The notes beneath the pieces were generated by a model. The model ran no database searches, was not told where the DNA came from, and saw only the letters and a program-made list of their open reading frames with translations. This document shows, piece after piece, positions 1 to 11,091 of a stretch of DNA of 64,000 bases (positions are counted from its first letter, which is position 1; every line of letters starts with the position of its first letter). The position numbers were made by a program, and so were the translations under genes. The stretch is from Cercozoa sp. M6MM. Lineage: Eukaryota; Endomyxa: Ascetosporea. The stretch lies in NCBI GenBank assembly GCA_040357565.1, contig JBDODJ010000050.1; one strand, given 5' to 3'.

Positions 1-1766
1 TAGAGAAGGTAAGAAGAGGTAGAGGGGGTAAGAAGGGGGCAAGAAGGGGGTAAGAGGGGAGGTAATGGGGGGGGGGGGTAAGAAGGGAGTAAAACAGCAG
101 AAAACGCACGCGAACGGCGACGCGGCGAAAAGCGAACGCGCGCGCTGCTTCAAACCGCTTCGCGACGCCGATCGCTCCGTCGCCTACATTTCGCGTTTTT
201 TCGTATTTTTCTCTCGCTTTTCGTATTTTCCCTGTTCGGAAAATACGAAAAAGCACACAAGACAGGCTACCTCGCGCAGTTCGGGCACAATGTCGAGTTT
301 CTCGGGCGACAGTTCCGTCTCATCAAAGGCCTGACAAAAAGAAAAGGTCAGAAAAAACTCACAAAAACGCGAAAAGTAAAAAAATCGAGCAAAAACGCCA
401 AAACAAACGCGCAGCAGCAAATTTGAGGGAATTTTCACTCGGAAAAACAAAGAGAAACGCACCTGCTGCGGCACGTGCTGGAGTTTCTGAAGCACCGGAA
501 GCGACTTTCGGCGGCCGAATCGGAGTGCACCAGGCGTGGGCGGCCGCTGCCGCAGTTTGCTTTGCGTCCGCGCGGACGAGTCATGCTGACTCGAGCTTGT
601 AGAGGCAGTGTCGTCCTCGTCAGTCCAGATGTCGATGTTACGCTTCAACTGTGCCACACCAAACACTCGTAGATTTAAGTTAATCTGTTGGGTCTGTCAG
701 GAGAAACGCCAGGAGAAACGCTGACAGCGGAAACGGTAAACAGCAGAAATTGCGCACCGCAAGCAGCCAGTCGCTTTGCTCGACGACAGTGGGAACACCG
801 AGCTGCACAACTGAAGTTTTATCGCAGCTTTTGCAGCTTTCGTCGCTCGGTCGTTTCTTCAGTCTGAGCAGACACTGCGGACGCCGTTTGTTGCGTCGCA
901 GCAGACGTGACAGTGGTGCTGTGGTCAGTCAAGTCAAGTCAAGTCAAGTTAAGTCAAGTCAGAGAAAAACAAAAACAGAAAGTCAAAAACTAATGAATGA
1001 AACTTTTGGTAAGATCGCGCTTCTTTTCGCTTTCTTCCACCACGTCCTCTTGCTGTTCCAATTGTCACACAGACACAAGTACACACAGAGACTCGTATAA
1101 CATGGCCTCGTGTGTACCAAAGCGACAGTCATGCGACGCAGGCACAGCGAATGCTGCGGCGACTCCAACGACGAGCGCGCCACAGTCTCGCCTGCACACC
1201 AGCAGCAGTCAATACATCCAACTAAAGCATAACTGGTACAAACAACGCAAAAAACAAAAGCTCAATTAAACTTGAACGAAAGCAGACACTAAAACACAAA
1301 GCGAAAGTACTCGAAGCACACGCAAAGAAGAAAGCAAAGAAGAAAGAAAAAGGAAAGGAAGACAAAATGAAAGCTGACAAGCAACAAAGCAGAACAAAAA
1401 TGAAAGCTGAAAAGCAAGAAGAGATAGAAGAACTGACCGTCGGAAGCGTTGCGCATCACGGCGATTTCGTTGGCGAAGCGTTCGAACTTTCGCGACGTGT
1501 CGAACTGCACCAGGAAGGCGCCAACGACGGCGCTGTAGTAGCGACGCCAGCCGCCCTCCGTCAGTGTCCACAGCACGCCGTGAAAGTCGACTGAAAGCTT
1601 CGTGTTCAACTCGACGAACTCCATCACGCAGTCCTTTTTAAAATATACACACCACACCAATCAGCAGACAAACCAACAATCAAACAATCAAAGACACTAC
1701 GACAAACTGCTGCGCTTTGTGCTGCCGATCGAATGCGAGTGAAAGCACACGCGGCGAGGCCATCAT
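1..1766 (-). CDS. PH-domain protein, 3' end beyond window
   Basis: Minus-strand multi-exon gene whose C-terminal part lies left of base 1. The likely start is the ATG at 1766. A 21-codon first exon splices in phase 0 to an exon at about 1632-1440 containing GVLWTLTEGGWRRYY followed by FLVQFDTSRKFE, the beta-1 to beta-3 pattern of a pleckstrin-homology domain. Later exons lie near 1200-1100 (ETVARSSLESPQ), 930-740 (SDESCKSCDKTSV, then VVEQSDWLLAVRNF, which could be the closing helix of the domain), 664-467 (NIDIWTDEDDTAS, a serine-rich linker), 332-270 and 187-110. PH domains bind phosphoinositides or proteins at membranes. The joins of the middle exons are inferred from phase and are not certain. 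No other domain is visible before the edge, so the protein's class is unknown. Confidence 0.55.
566..577. repeat. GTCCGCGCGGAC palindrome, copy 1
   Basis: Perfect 12-bp palindrome inside a coding exon of the PH-domain gene. One of six loci sharing the 10-bp core TCCGCGCGGA. Confidence 0.7.
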
Positions 1767-1967
1767 CTGCACACGCGTTCAACCACGTCTCTCGTACGAG
1801 AAGAAAACAACTGACAGGCCTACGTGCAAAGAGACGACCGAGTAGCTGGCAGGTAGTGTGTCGCCAAACAGCGAGGCTGGCACCTGCCGAACGTCATGGC
1901 AGAGCTCACTGCGTGCAAAGCATTAGAGTAATCACACGCGTTTCTTCAAAGTCACTCGCTGTACAGA

Positions 1968-2690
1968 TCAACGTCGACAAGCGTCAAGGATTCTCGCAGG
2001 TACGTGTCCTCCAGCAACTGCAGCACACACAATACATTCAAGCAACACCGAAGTGTCATCCTTTGGTACCAATCTGCCTGCTTTGGAGACCGAGCAGGAA
2101 ACTTCTGACCTATACAGCAAAAAGCGTGTAAACAGTACAGCAAAAAGACCCAAGCAAAAAAAAAAAAAAAAGAACAAAGTACCACCCAGATTCACTTTGG
2201 TCGCCAAAGAACCATACTCTAACGGCCTCCATGCTGGCAATATTGTGCGGTTTTGCCACGCCTGCGCACACTCTGCACTGTCTAAAGCTTGCTTTGCTTT
2301 GCACCCCAATGTTATTATTTTCGGTGATCGGTGGAAAGAGTGTTTTTGCCGCATTGCGCACTGCTTCAGAGCACCAGGTGCGAAGTGCGGCAGAGCACGA
2401 CATCGGGCCCTTAGTCGGCTTACTCGCACAGTTTCGGCAAAAGAAACTGACACACAGTTGATGTCCAAAAGGACAGGCGGCGACTTGACACGGACTGAGC
2501 TAATGTTGGCTGGGGCACCAAACTGACCAAACTAACTGCACAGCGTCGTCCATTAATAGCAATGTAGCCCTCCTCTAAAGCAGCGACAAACAAATTCGTT
2601 CGGTTAAAACTGCCAGGCCACGCCACACGCGCTACTCCCAGGCAGCAGGTGCCGTAGCCTCTTGAACGCCTTGCCTGGGCCAACAAGCAG
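1968..2690 (-). CDS. Putative unrecognised gene, start unresolved
   Basis: Three minus-strand exons join in one frame: about 2690-2532 (VAALEEGYIAINGRRCA), about 2495-2181 (a cysteine-rich part with CQVAACPFGHQLC and CRNCASK, then RQCRVCAGVAKP), and 2104-1968 (LLECIVCAAVAGGHVPARIL, then a TGA stop). The consistent phase across two introns and the clustered cysteines argue for coding. Against it, no ATG is found before an in-frame TAG just upstream, and the divergent plus-strand gene begins at 2744, which leaves no room for a further exon. I recognise no family; cysteine pairs could suggest a degenerate zinc-binding module. Treat this as tentative. Confidence 0.35.
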
Positions 2691-2743
2691 CACGTGCAGA
2701 CGGGCTAGAGGCGTCTGGTCAGGTGTGAACCGGCTGCAAAAAA

Positions 2744-4707
2744 ATGGACTCGGAATTGGGCTTTGGCAGCGACAATGATTTCGACGACCTCAACATCAAC
2801 GCTGACCTCGAAAGCCACGGCTCAGGGGGAGGTCGCTCGATGACTGAGGACGGCTATGGCATGAGCGATGGTGAGCAGCAGGATGAAAGCAACCGACAAA
2901 GCTTTGGCGTCTCAGGCTCAACGATACCGAAATCCGAAGATTCGACCTACCGCGCGCTTCGTATAGTTTACGTTGACTGAGAAAGTCGGAGCTTATGTAA
3001 ACTTACGAATGTGAAACTCTCGTTTTTTTCAGACGAGTCGAAGGCGTCGCTGATTCAGTTGCGACAGGAGACTCTGCATTTCCGCGACCGACTGTACACG
3101 GCAGGTCGCGAGATGGAAGTGAAACTGCAGGACGTGGACAACTACACCGACAGTGACAATGTCGAAACAGCGCTGGTGCGACTCGAGGCACTCTTCAACT
3201 CGACTCAAGAGAGCGACAAGGTGCACCAGAACGCGTTTGCTGAACTCGAGCGTTGCGGTGGCACTCTGCAACTGGCCTTGAAGAAACACGTCTACACTGC
3301 TTTCGTTGACCTGCGAGAGAACGTCATTACTGCTGCTAAATCGAGTCTAAATATGCACTGTTCGTTCGGCCTTTTTCCATTTCTTACTTTATTGAATTAA
3401 ACCTCAGTGTGTGCTCTGTGTAGCGGCGATAACGCACTGCAGAATGAGTGCTTTCCTGGAGTTCCTGGAACAGATCGAACGCGAGTTTGCCGCCTTTGCA
3501 CAAACACACGAGGACATGAAGCAGGACAAAAGCGTCATTGGAGAGCAGTACTCGCAGTCGAAGCAGCGACTTGCGTAAGCCCCAAAACTACAAGTAGACC
3601 AAAGTGTTTCTACTCTCGTTTCGAGAGCAGTGACTTGAAACAACAAGAACACGAGAACAAGCAACAAGTCGAACAGCAGCAAGTGGCTAATGCGAAACTC
3701 CACTCGCAGAAGCAAGCAGCCGAGCAGGAGCGACAGCTGACTCAAGACCTGGTCGACGAATCTACGAAACAAAGGCAGCAGGCGCAAGGCGCAATCGAGT
3801 CGCGAAAGAAGGACAGTCAGGAATTGCAACGTAAGTGCGCCGAGGCACGCGAGCACATCCAGCAACTGCGAGAAGAACTGCAGAAACAGTCGCGCGACAA
3901 CATGTCGCAAAAGCAGGAGCTCCTGCAGGCGCGTTCTCGCAAGGACCACTCGCAGTTCGAAGCGCAGTCGATTCGCCGCGAGATCGAGTCGAACCAGCGC
4001 TACCGCGAGGCCGAGCAACGACGCACGGACAACTCGCAGTCCATCCTGCGCAACTGTCAGAAACAACTCAGCGAAATGGAGCTGCAGAACGAAAAACACC
4101 GCTCCGATCTCGAGCAGCTCAGTGACGGCGTTCTCAGTCGACGCGAAGACAGCTTACGCCAAGAACTGCAACGATGCGAGACGACTGTTCGCGACACTGT
4201 CAGTAAGACTTGGCAGTTGTTCCAGCACGTGCGAACCGAGGTCTCGCAGCGTCGGCAGCAACTCACGCAGTTGCGAGCACAGGCCTCCGAGCAGACCGAA
4301 CGCACGGCGCTGCTGCACAAGCGCATCCGACGCGGCGCCGAAGTGAGCGATCAGGTCGAAGTTCTGCGTCGAGCTGTTGGTATGGTCAATCAGGAGTCGC
4401 ACTCTGTCTTTTTCACACAAAGTTTCTGTTTGCAGCTGAAGCACACGAGAACGCACAGATCGAGCAGAGCTTCCGACGCTCGCTGCAAGAGTCGCACGCG
4501 AAACTGCTGCAGCGCTCGAAAGAACTCGAAAGCTCTCGCGACGCCAAGACGCAGGAGCGACGCAATAGACTGCGCGAGGAAGTTTTGCAGCAGCGACAGC
4601 AGCGGCAACAACAACTGCTGCGCGCTCAGCAGCTGTCCGAGATCTGGCAGCGACAGGCCACGCTACTGCAAAGCATTCATAATGCGCTTAGTTTAAGTGC
4701 ACGTTGA
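2744..4707 (+). CDS. Long coiled-coil protein
   Basis: Starts at ATG 2744 with an acidic, serine-rich head (FGSDNDFDDLNINADLES), then an intron from 2961 to an acceptor at 3032 and exons at about 3033-3290, 3438-3576, 3631-4382 and 4435-4707. From the second exon on, the protein is almost wholly charged helix: repeated Q/E/R/K heptads such as QQVEQQQVANAKLHSQ and REELQKQSRDNMSQKQ, with no membrane segment and no catalytic motif. It ends with LLQSIHNALSLSAR and a stop. Expected length is roughly 550 residues. Such proteins are usually cytoskeletal, centrosomal or axonemal scaffolds. A ciliary role is possible because ZMYND10 is also in the window, but nothing in the sequence proves it. Family not recognised. 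Confidence 0.75.
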
Positions 4708-4768
4708 CTAACGTTCCTCGACTACGGTAAGAGTACCGGACGTACTGTACGAAACGTATCAACTAGAC

Positions 4769-6322
4769 TCACGAATCGCTAGTACTAGCGCTGCTTGAGC
4801 CTGCAAACGAGAAAGGAAGGTCGAACAGACTGCATACGGCCTCGTCCATTATGTCAAGTGCCAGTTGCAGGTGCTCCGGGTACTGCAAAAAAATGAAGAA
4901 GAGTATCGGCTAAAGGCGAGAGAATACACTACCTGTCGAACGAAACGAGTCATGCACACGCCAGGATTCACTTCCATGCAGGTCAACGACGGCGTTGCCG
5001 TGTCGTCCAATGTGCGCAGAATGTCGACTGAGCAAAAGTTAATGTCCAACGCTTTCGCCACTCTTTCAGCGAAATGTTCTGAAGAAACACAAAGAATACA
5101 GAAGTGTCACAAGTCACAAGAAAGTAAAAGAGAATTAACCAGCCAGCGAACGCAGCGAGTCCGGCAACTGCGTTCTCGCAGTGGCTCCTCGGCACAAGTT
5201 GTGCCGAAAATCGATTCGTCGTTTGACGCCCTTTTCCAGCACAGTGGCAGCCTTCAGTTTGGCATACTCGAGTGCCTACTTCAACCATACCATGGCGTTA
5301 GACCCGACACTGCATACACACGCTCTACCTGCTTAATCACAGTCTCGTCGGTATCGTAGCCGAGAAGATTCTTCACAAGAGTCGAAGCACAGTGCTTGCC
5401 GTCGCCAACCTAGATAGTGTGCTCCCGTGTGTAAACACTTCTGTCATTGTCTATAAGGTACAGCATACAACGCAAGGCCGTTGTTTCGCAAAGGTCACGC
5501 GCGTTTTGCCGTTTAAAACAATCGCTCGGATTTCTGAATTTTGCGCCAAAAAAAATGAACCGAACTGAGCCAATCGAAACCGCGGAAAACTAAGTTGCAC
5601 CGAGTTCAGCATCCACAAAAGGCGAAACAGTGACGTCACCGTGTTTTCTGGATTCATTCGATCACTAGACAAGATAAAACTCAGTTTTGTTAAGGGAGCG
5701 GTACTGCATCAGAGAAAAAGCAGCCTGGTAGGCTTCGTGATCGTTGTGACAGAGAAAGACGTTGTTGCCACCACTGCCACGTTTCGGTTTGACCACCTTG
5801 CACGTGCCCAGCGGCATCAGTTGGGCCAACTGCTGACCCAATGAGGAACCGTCGCTCCACGGGTGCGTGTCTGACACCAGCAGGTAGTGCGGCACACACG
5901 CGATGCTGCAGGCACATACACCAACGTTCAAGCATGCTTTATCCCTTTACTCCCTCGTATAACAGACCCAGCAGCCGTCAGAACGGCAGTGGAAGCGACT
6001 TTGTCACTTGCGATTTTTGCGCTGGTGGCGTTGTTCAACGGGAACGAGTGGCCTGCACTCTCAGACTCATACCCCCCCTCTTCACCCCACACCCACCTCC
6101 TTACCAATAACGTGTCGCACGCGGCCGTTCAGTGTGAGTGTGCTAACCATGCCGCCACTGACGTGCGACACCTGGATGCCTCGCTTCTCGCACACCCTGC
6201 CATTACTCAGGCTTGACTTGATCAATCATCGACAATTGGACTTTATTTTACTGCTCCAGCCAGCGCGTAACCGTCCGCGCGGACGCCTTTTGCCTCCGCA
6301 CACCCAACACGAATTCACTCAT
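4769..6322 (-). CDS. RimK-like ATP-grasp ligase
   Basis: Nine exons (6322-6252, 6196-6105, 6052-5968, 5905-5705, 5664-5469, 5409-5329, 5275-5140, 5078-4933, 4882-4769) join to 1122 nt, a 373-residue protein starting MSEFVLGVRRQ. ATP-grasp landmarks appear in order: NNATSAKIASDKVAS (the segment before the ATP lid), VVKPKRGSGGNNVFL (the KPxxGxGG-type phosphate-binding loop), EIRAIVLNGKTRV, DFRHNLCRGATA (the DFRxNLxRG signature of the RimK/LysX group) and MEVNPGV (metal-binding Glu and Asn). RimK-type enzymes form amide bonds using ATP via an acyl-phosphate, commonly adding glutamate or joining amino acids. The substrate cannot be read here. No targeting signal is seen, so it is probably cytosolic. 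It is divergent from a synapsin-like ATP-grasp gene only 191 bp away. Confidence 0.8.
6273..6284. repeat. GTCCGCGCGGAC palindrome, copy 2
   Basis: Perfect 12-bp palindrome in the first exon of the RimK-like gene, extended to 14 bp by flanking C and G. It encodes S-A-R-T here, as copy 1 does in its own gene. Confidence 0.7.
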
Positions 6323-6513
6323 GTGATCGTTTCTGCAGACACATAAATTTCAACTGACTTTCAGATACTGAAGAATACTGAATTACGCACCACGCGCACG
6401 AAAAACGGAAACACAAGTGTGTACCACTGCGTTTCTGTTAGATTAGACGTGTGCAAGGGCGTGTATACACGTTGAGCACACCCAGGGTCCTAAAGTGACA
6501 CAAAAACCTCTGG
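6323..6513. promoter_or_regulatory. Divergent promoter between two ATP-grasp genes
   Basis: The 191 bp between the two start codons must hold the 5' ends of both genes. No TATA element or repeated operator is obvious. The assignment rests only on geometry. Confidence 0.4.
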
Positions 6514-8073
6514 ATGCCGATTCCGATCTCTGCAAGCGACCTCGCGTCCGCGCTGCTGCACACTCGTCCGACGGAGTCGAAGCTCTCTCCGAGTCGGCCG
6601 TTGAGTGACTTGATGCCACGAGTCAATTCTGACGTTCCAGAAAGTGGCGTCGTTCGCAACCTGCTAGTTATTGATTATTCGTACGTTGTGCCTCTCGCAT
6701 TTGATTTGTGACCCTTTTCTGTATTTGTTTGTGTGGGCAGTTTTGAGTGGAAGGCGGCGTTCGAATCGTCGAAACTCGCAAATGGAGACCGTTTGAGAGT
6801 TCGACAGTGTGAGTGGCGTCAGTTGCACCTGGTTGGCGGAATTGACTCGTGTGTTGCCATGATCGAAAAGGAGGGCCAAGGTACAACGTTTTTAATACGC
6901 GTTTCTGGTTGAAGTTGTGTTATGTCAGAGGAAGAAAAGTTTCCCGTCGATTTTTGTCTGTTTCGCAACTTTCCAATGTCGCTGCACGACCAAGATTTCC
7001 GACAGCAGTTGCTGACACTGCAGGTGGCCAATGTGCCAGGTGTGAACTCGCCTGCCTCGCTGTGGCAGCTCAGTCACCGCGCACTGTCTCACGGACTCCT
7101 GGCACAGACTTGGTACTTGCTTTTCGACCAGTTGTTTCAGTCAATCAGTGCTGTCTTTGTACAGTGTGCCAGTGATTCCGCTGCGCTGGTTCCCGAACAA
7201 TCAGTCGCCGGGCGGTGCTGCCGATCAGATCGCTCATTTGCTGCCTTTGGGCGAGACCGAACGAGGTCACTCTTGGCGTTTCCCTCTTGTGCTCAAGTCT
7301 GGTACATTTGAAATAAATTAAACACTGCATCTGGTATGTTTGTACGGTTCGAAACAGGTAGTGCAGACGGTGGCTACGGCAAGGTTAAGGTCAGTGACGA
7401 GGCGCAGTTGCGAGACGTGGTGGGAACGCTCCGACTGACGAGACTGCCGTTCTCTCTAGAACCGTGTCTGTCGATTCGAAGCGAGTACCGTCTGCAGGCT
7501 ATTGGGCAGAGTACGCACTGTTTAGTTTAGTTTAGTTTGGACGTGTGTTTTCTGTTGTTTCTGTTGGTGTGACAGATGTGATCTGCTACGAGCGTGTGTC
7601 GACGACCTCGTGGAAGAACAACACCGGCAACGTACGCTTCGCTCATCGCGAGGTTTTGCCGCGTCATCGCGAGTGGTTTCATCTTTGACACCTTTGACTG
7701 GGAAACAAGTTGTCTAGAGACACAATTCGACTCTCTGTACGCTCTCTGTTTTAACAGGTGTGCAAGTGTTCAAAAAGTGCTCAAGATCGACATGTTCGCG
7801 TTGGACGGTACTTTGTCCAGAGTCTGTTCGTCTTGCATTAGTTGTGCACCCTTAAATGTTGTTGATTGTAGTCGCTGTCCTGGATGACGAAACAGAGGTG
7901 ATCTTGGAGGTCAACGACTCGGCTTTTGGCCTGTGGTACCGTATTATTCTGATGCACACTAAATTTGGCACGCCTGTTTTGTCAGGTGGCAACGGTCCGC
8001 CGAAGATCGCCAGCAGATCCGCGATCTCGTGCTGCAGCGCATGCAGGAAACTTTCAACCCGAAGTCGTCTTGA
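6514..8073 (+). CDS. Synapsin-like ATP-grasp protein
   Basis: Nine exons (6514-6680, 6741-6880, 6929-7112, 7165-7301, 7358-7510, 7576-7675, 7758-7807, 7872-7935, 7986-8073) total 1083 nt, 360 residues. The order of motifs follows the synapsin central domain: LLVIDYSFEWKAAFES, VRQCEWRQLHLV, FPVDFCLFRNFPMSL, VPGVNSPASLW, VPVIPLRWFPNN, FPLVLKSGSADGGYGKVKV (the ATP-lid region, GKVKV as in animal synapsins), YRLQAIGQN, STTSWKNNTGN (animal family: GNWKTNTG), KIDMFALD and VILEVNDSAFGL (the metal/ATP Glu). Animal synapsins coat synaptic vesicles. The fold is an ATP-grasp enzyme fold whose activity is unproved. The animal N-terminal phosphorylation domain and proline-rich tail are absent. The role in a unicellular cell is unknown; vesicle regulation or ligase activity are both open. 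Confidence 0.82.
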
Positions 8074-8465
8074 AACAGTTCCATGAAGTCGCCCCCCCCC
8101 CCCCCGCCAACGAGACTGTCCGCTGACGCGGGCTCGAGCCGTCTGATTTGTTTAAGTCAACGCAAGTCGTGTGTTCTTTCAGTTTTGCTATCGTATTGGA
8201 TTGCAATTGTACATGTACTGGTACTCGCGAGCGGACGGGAGTTCAGATATGCGTTGGAGCGCTACATGACATCGACCGTACGCTTTACTGGAAGACAAGT
8301 GATGCGCGTTACTTCGTGTAGACTGCGCTGGCGTGGCTTAAATCACGATCAGCATCCGACAATACGATACGGGCTCTTTCGTCGAATGCGATGATTTCCA
8401 AGTCGAGGTTCATGTGCTTGTTCAGGTTCATTTCATACGACGGATACTGGGGGAGGGGGGGGGCG
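8074..8465. other. Convergent 3' intergenic region
   Basis: Between the stop of the synapsin-like gene and the stop of the exchanger. It holds a run of C near 8090-8104 and a run of G near 8451-8463. No gene seen; presumably two 3' UTRs. Confidence 0.5.
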
Positions 8466-10635
8466 TCAGATCTTGTCGTAGGAGAGCAGCAGTGAGATTG
8501 TGATAAAGACGACGTAAAGACCAATCATGACGAAGGAGAGCTTGCGGTTGAGGCACCAGCCAGTGTACTTGATTGAAATAATCGTGGCCCTGTCGAAAAG
8601 CAAAGTGCGTTTGAACTAACAATAGAAATGCGGACTGAAGGGCAGTTGGTACCCAACCATGCCGGTAAGCAGTAGCACGGAAACTATGAGACCCTACAAT
8701 CGCGTACTCCCCCAGAATATTATAGCAGCAGTGTGTTGTAAGTTGATTGTACCTTAGAGTCAATCTTCAAAGGTCCCGATATCCACGTCTTGAGCATCCA
8801 CGGAACTGGTCTGTTAGTTGAGAACGGTATCATCTAGTATGTTCAGGACTCGGTGAGTGCACATACAAGCCAACGAGAATGTCGAAGACATTGCTGCCGA
8901 GACTGCTCGAGACAGCCATGTCACCAAATCCCTGTTTCGCGACGATGACACTCGAGATCGCGTCGGGGATGCTGAAGCAGTTTGCACATTGTTTTGTAAC
9001 ATACAATGCAAAATACAACAACATCCAACAACGAAAAATACGAATACAACAAATTATATAACCTACAAGATACATCAAGTTCACCTTTAAAACAGCGGAA
9101 CCACGTACCTTGTACCAGCAGCAAGAACAGTGAGGCCCATGACTTCATCCGGAATGTTGAGATCTTTGCCGATGGTGGTGGCACACCAGACCATTAAGTA
9201 CGTGAAGGCAGCAATCCACAGAAGCGACATGGCAAACGTGGCGAGGTGCCACCTTCGCCACTTGTCTCGCCGACAGTCGGGTATCGTTAGCGCCATCACA
9301 ATGTTCAAAGGCAGAGCGACAAGGAAGTACAGTTGCTCTTTGCGTTCCGAAGGCCAGGAAAAGGGACCTTCAAACTCACTCGTCGTGGAGGTGTCACTTC
9401 TTGGATGCGCAAGTGGCCTGCGCTCAGCTAGTTCGGTGGCCTCCTCCGAGTCCGATTCGGCGTAGTGCTCGACACAGCGGCGACACGCATGGGTTTCGTG
9501 CACGGTGTTGGGAGGATCAAAGGTGCCTTGAACACAGAGCAAGAGTTCTGCTACGACCTTGTTGAACCCGATTCGGTACGGGTTCTTTGCCCACACTGCA
9601 GAAATTCGTGACTGCGGCATTCCACTACTGCTTCGTTTCTTCAACACTGACGTTTTTAAAGGAAGAGAATGTGATTCGCTCATATCCTCCAGTTCATGTA
9701 TCCTTGCTTTGATCTGCTCTGTTGTTTCGTCCATTCTTCTCGACTTGCTGAAACTGCGGCTCGTTTCCACCCCGGTGCGCGTCATGTCACCAAACTGAAA
9801 GCGCAGTTTGAACCATGTCTCCAACGATTCGTTGAAGTACATCACAAGCACGTATCTGCAATCAAGAAAAGTAATTGAACTTACTAAGCGACAGACAAGG
9901 GTAGTTTACCCTCCGTATAGGACGAAGAGAATGACAGCTTCATACCACCGAACTGTTGAGTCACTGATGAAACCAACGAGAACGAGCAAACTCGACCCGT
10001 AGTAGGTCGAGTCACGAGCCAGAGGCCACCAGTCTAGTGGGAGCCTGTGGTGACCGGTGACCCACGCACACAGACCTACGACGAACAGAACGTTAAACAC
10101 TGCGCTTCCCACAATCGTGCCAAAGCCGACCTCGCTTTCGGCCACAAAAACGCCGATCTGCAAGTTATGTTCACGATTGCTTCTTCGCATTAATGAACAT
10201 TGTTTTGTCACGTACCACAGAGGTAAAAAGCTCAGGTGCCGAGCCGCCGGCTGCCATGAAGGTTGCTCCAGCGACATCAGCCCGCAAGTCCAGTTTTTCC
10301 GAAAAAATTTCCAGCGAAGAGACAAAGTAGTCATCGCAGACGATACTCAGGCCGAGAAACATGTAGGTGACGCCAATGAAATGCAAGATGAGAGCTCCAT
10401 TTGCACGCTGAGACTTTGAGAACAAGTCATCCGGAAACTCTTCGAGAAGCTGATCTTGATGAGCAACGACGGATCGGCTTGACTTGCGCCAAAGTTCACG
10501 AAGCACCCACGCAAGAAACAAAAGGAAGAAACAAACGAGAAAGACGCTTCGCCGCAAGCGACGAAAGCTGGTGTTAAGGCGCTTGATATCAAACGGCTTT
10601 CGCCTCCCGGTTTGCACTGGCGTCGGGCTTAGCAT
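8466..10635 (-). CDS. K+-dependent Na+/Ca2+ exchanger (NCKX/SLC24 type)
   Basis: Starts at ATG 10635 and ends at a TGA at 8466. The first exon carries a cytosolic arginine-rich head and one hydrophobic helix, then the first ion-binding repeat: [37 protein letters not shown] and, in the next exon, [21 protein letters not shown] long cytosolic loop follows (about 9780-9360, acidic, with [14 protein letters not shown]). The second repeat is [15 protein letters not shown] joined to [17 protein letters not shown] and [15 protein letters not shown]. Further exons give [11 protein letters not shown] and two last helices ending LSYDKI. Both alpha repeats keep the acidic and serine residues that bind Ca2+ and K+ in this family. 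Likely role: calcium export across the plasma membrane or an acidic organelle membrane, driven by Na+ and K+ gradients. Confidence 0.92.
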
Positions 10636-11091
10636 GCGCGATAGTCAGCTTTGGGCTGCCAGCGACTCAGTGCTTACAAGCTAGCAATGATTCACCTTTG
10701 GCATGTTCCGCGCGGATAAATTTAGTGTCAAAATTTACTGCACTGACAGTCTACTCGACTGGTACGAACGGAACTGAGGGAGACTCATGCACTGCTACGC
10801 TAGGTGATAGCGGTTGAATCGTAATGGTACTAGGGTTACTAGGTAATTTAGTTACGCTTCAATGCATGTCGCTTCTAAAACTTTGTGCGGAACATAATGA
10901 TTATGGACTGAGCGTTTCTGTTTGAAGTTGCTGAGGTTTGTATTTTCCTAGTTTGACTTGTTCGAAAGGTAAACTGTCTGCGGTGCTGTATCGGCAGCTA
11001 TCGATAATGGCCGGTTCGTCCCGGGCAGTTTGCGTTGACCGGATAAATTTACACCACAAAATCGCCGGCTGTCGCTCATCGACAGCTTAAA
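10636..11091. other. Intergenic region with palindrome
   Basis: Lies 5' of the exchanger gene. It contains one core palindrome at 10707-10716 and two copies of GGATAAATTTA (near 10714 and 11040). No open gene was recognised. It probably holds the exchanger promoter and the 3' UTR of the next gene. Confidence 0.5.
10707..10716. repeat. TCCGCGCGGA palindrome, copy 3
   Basis: Ten-base core palindrome about 75 bp upstream of the exchanger start codon. Confidence 0.7.
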
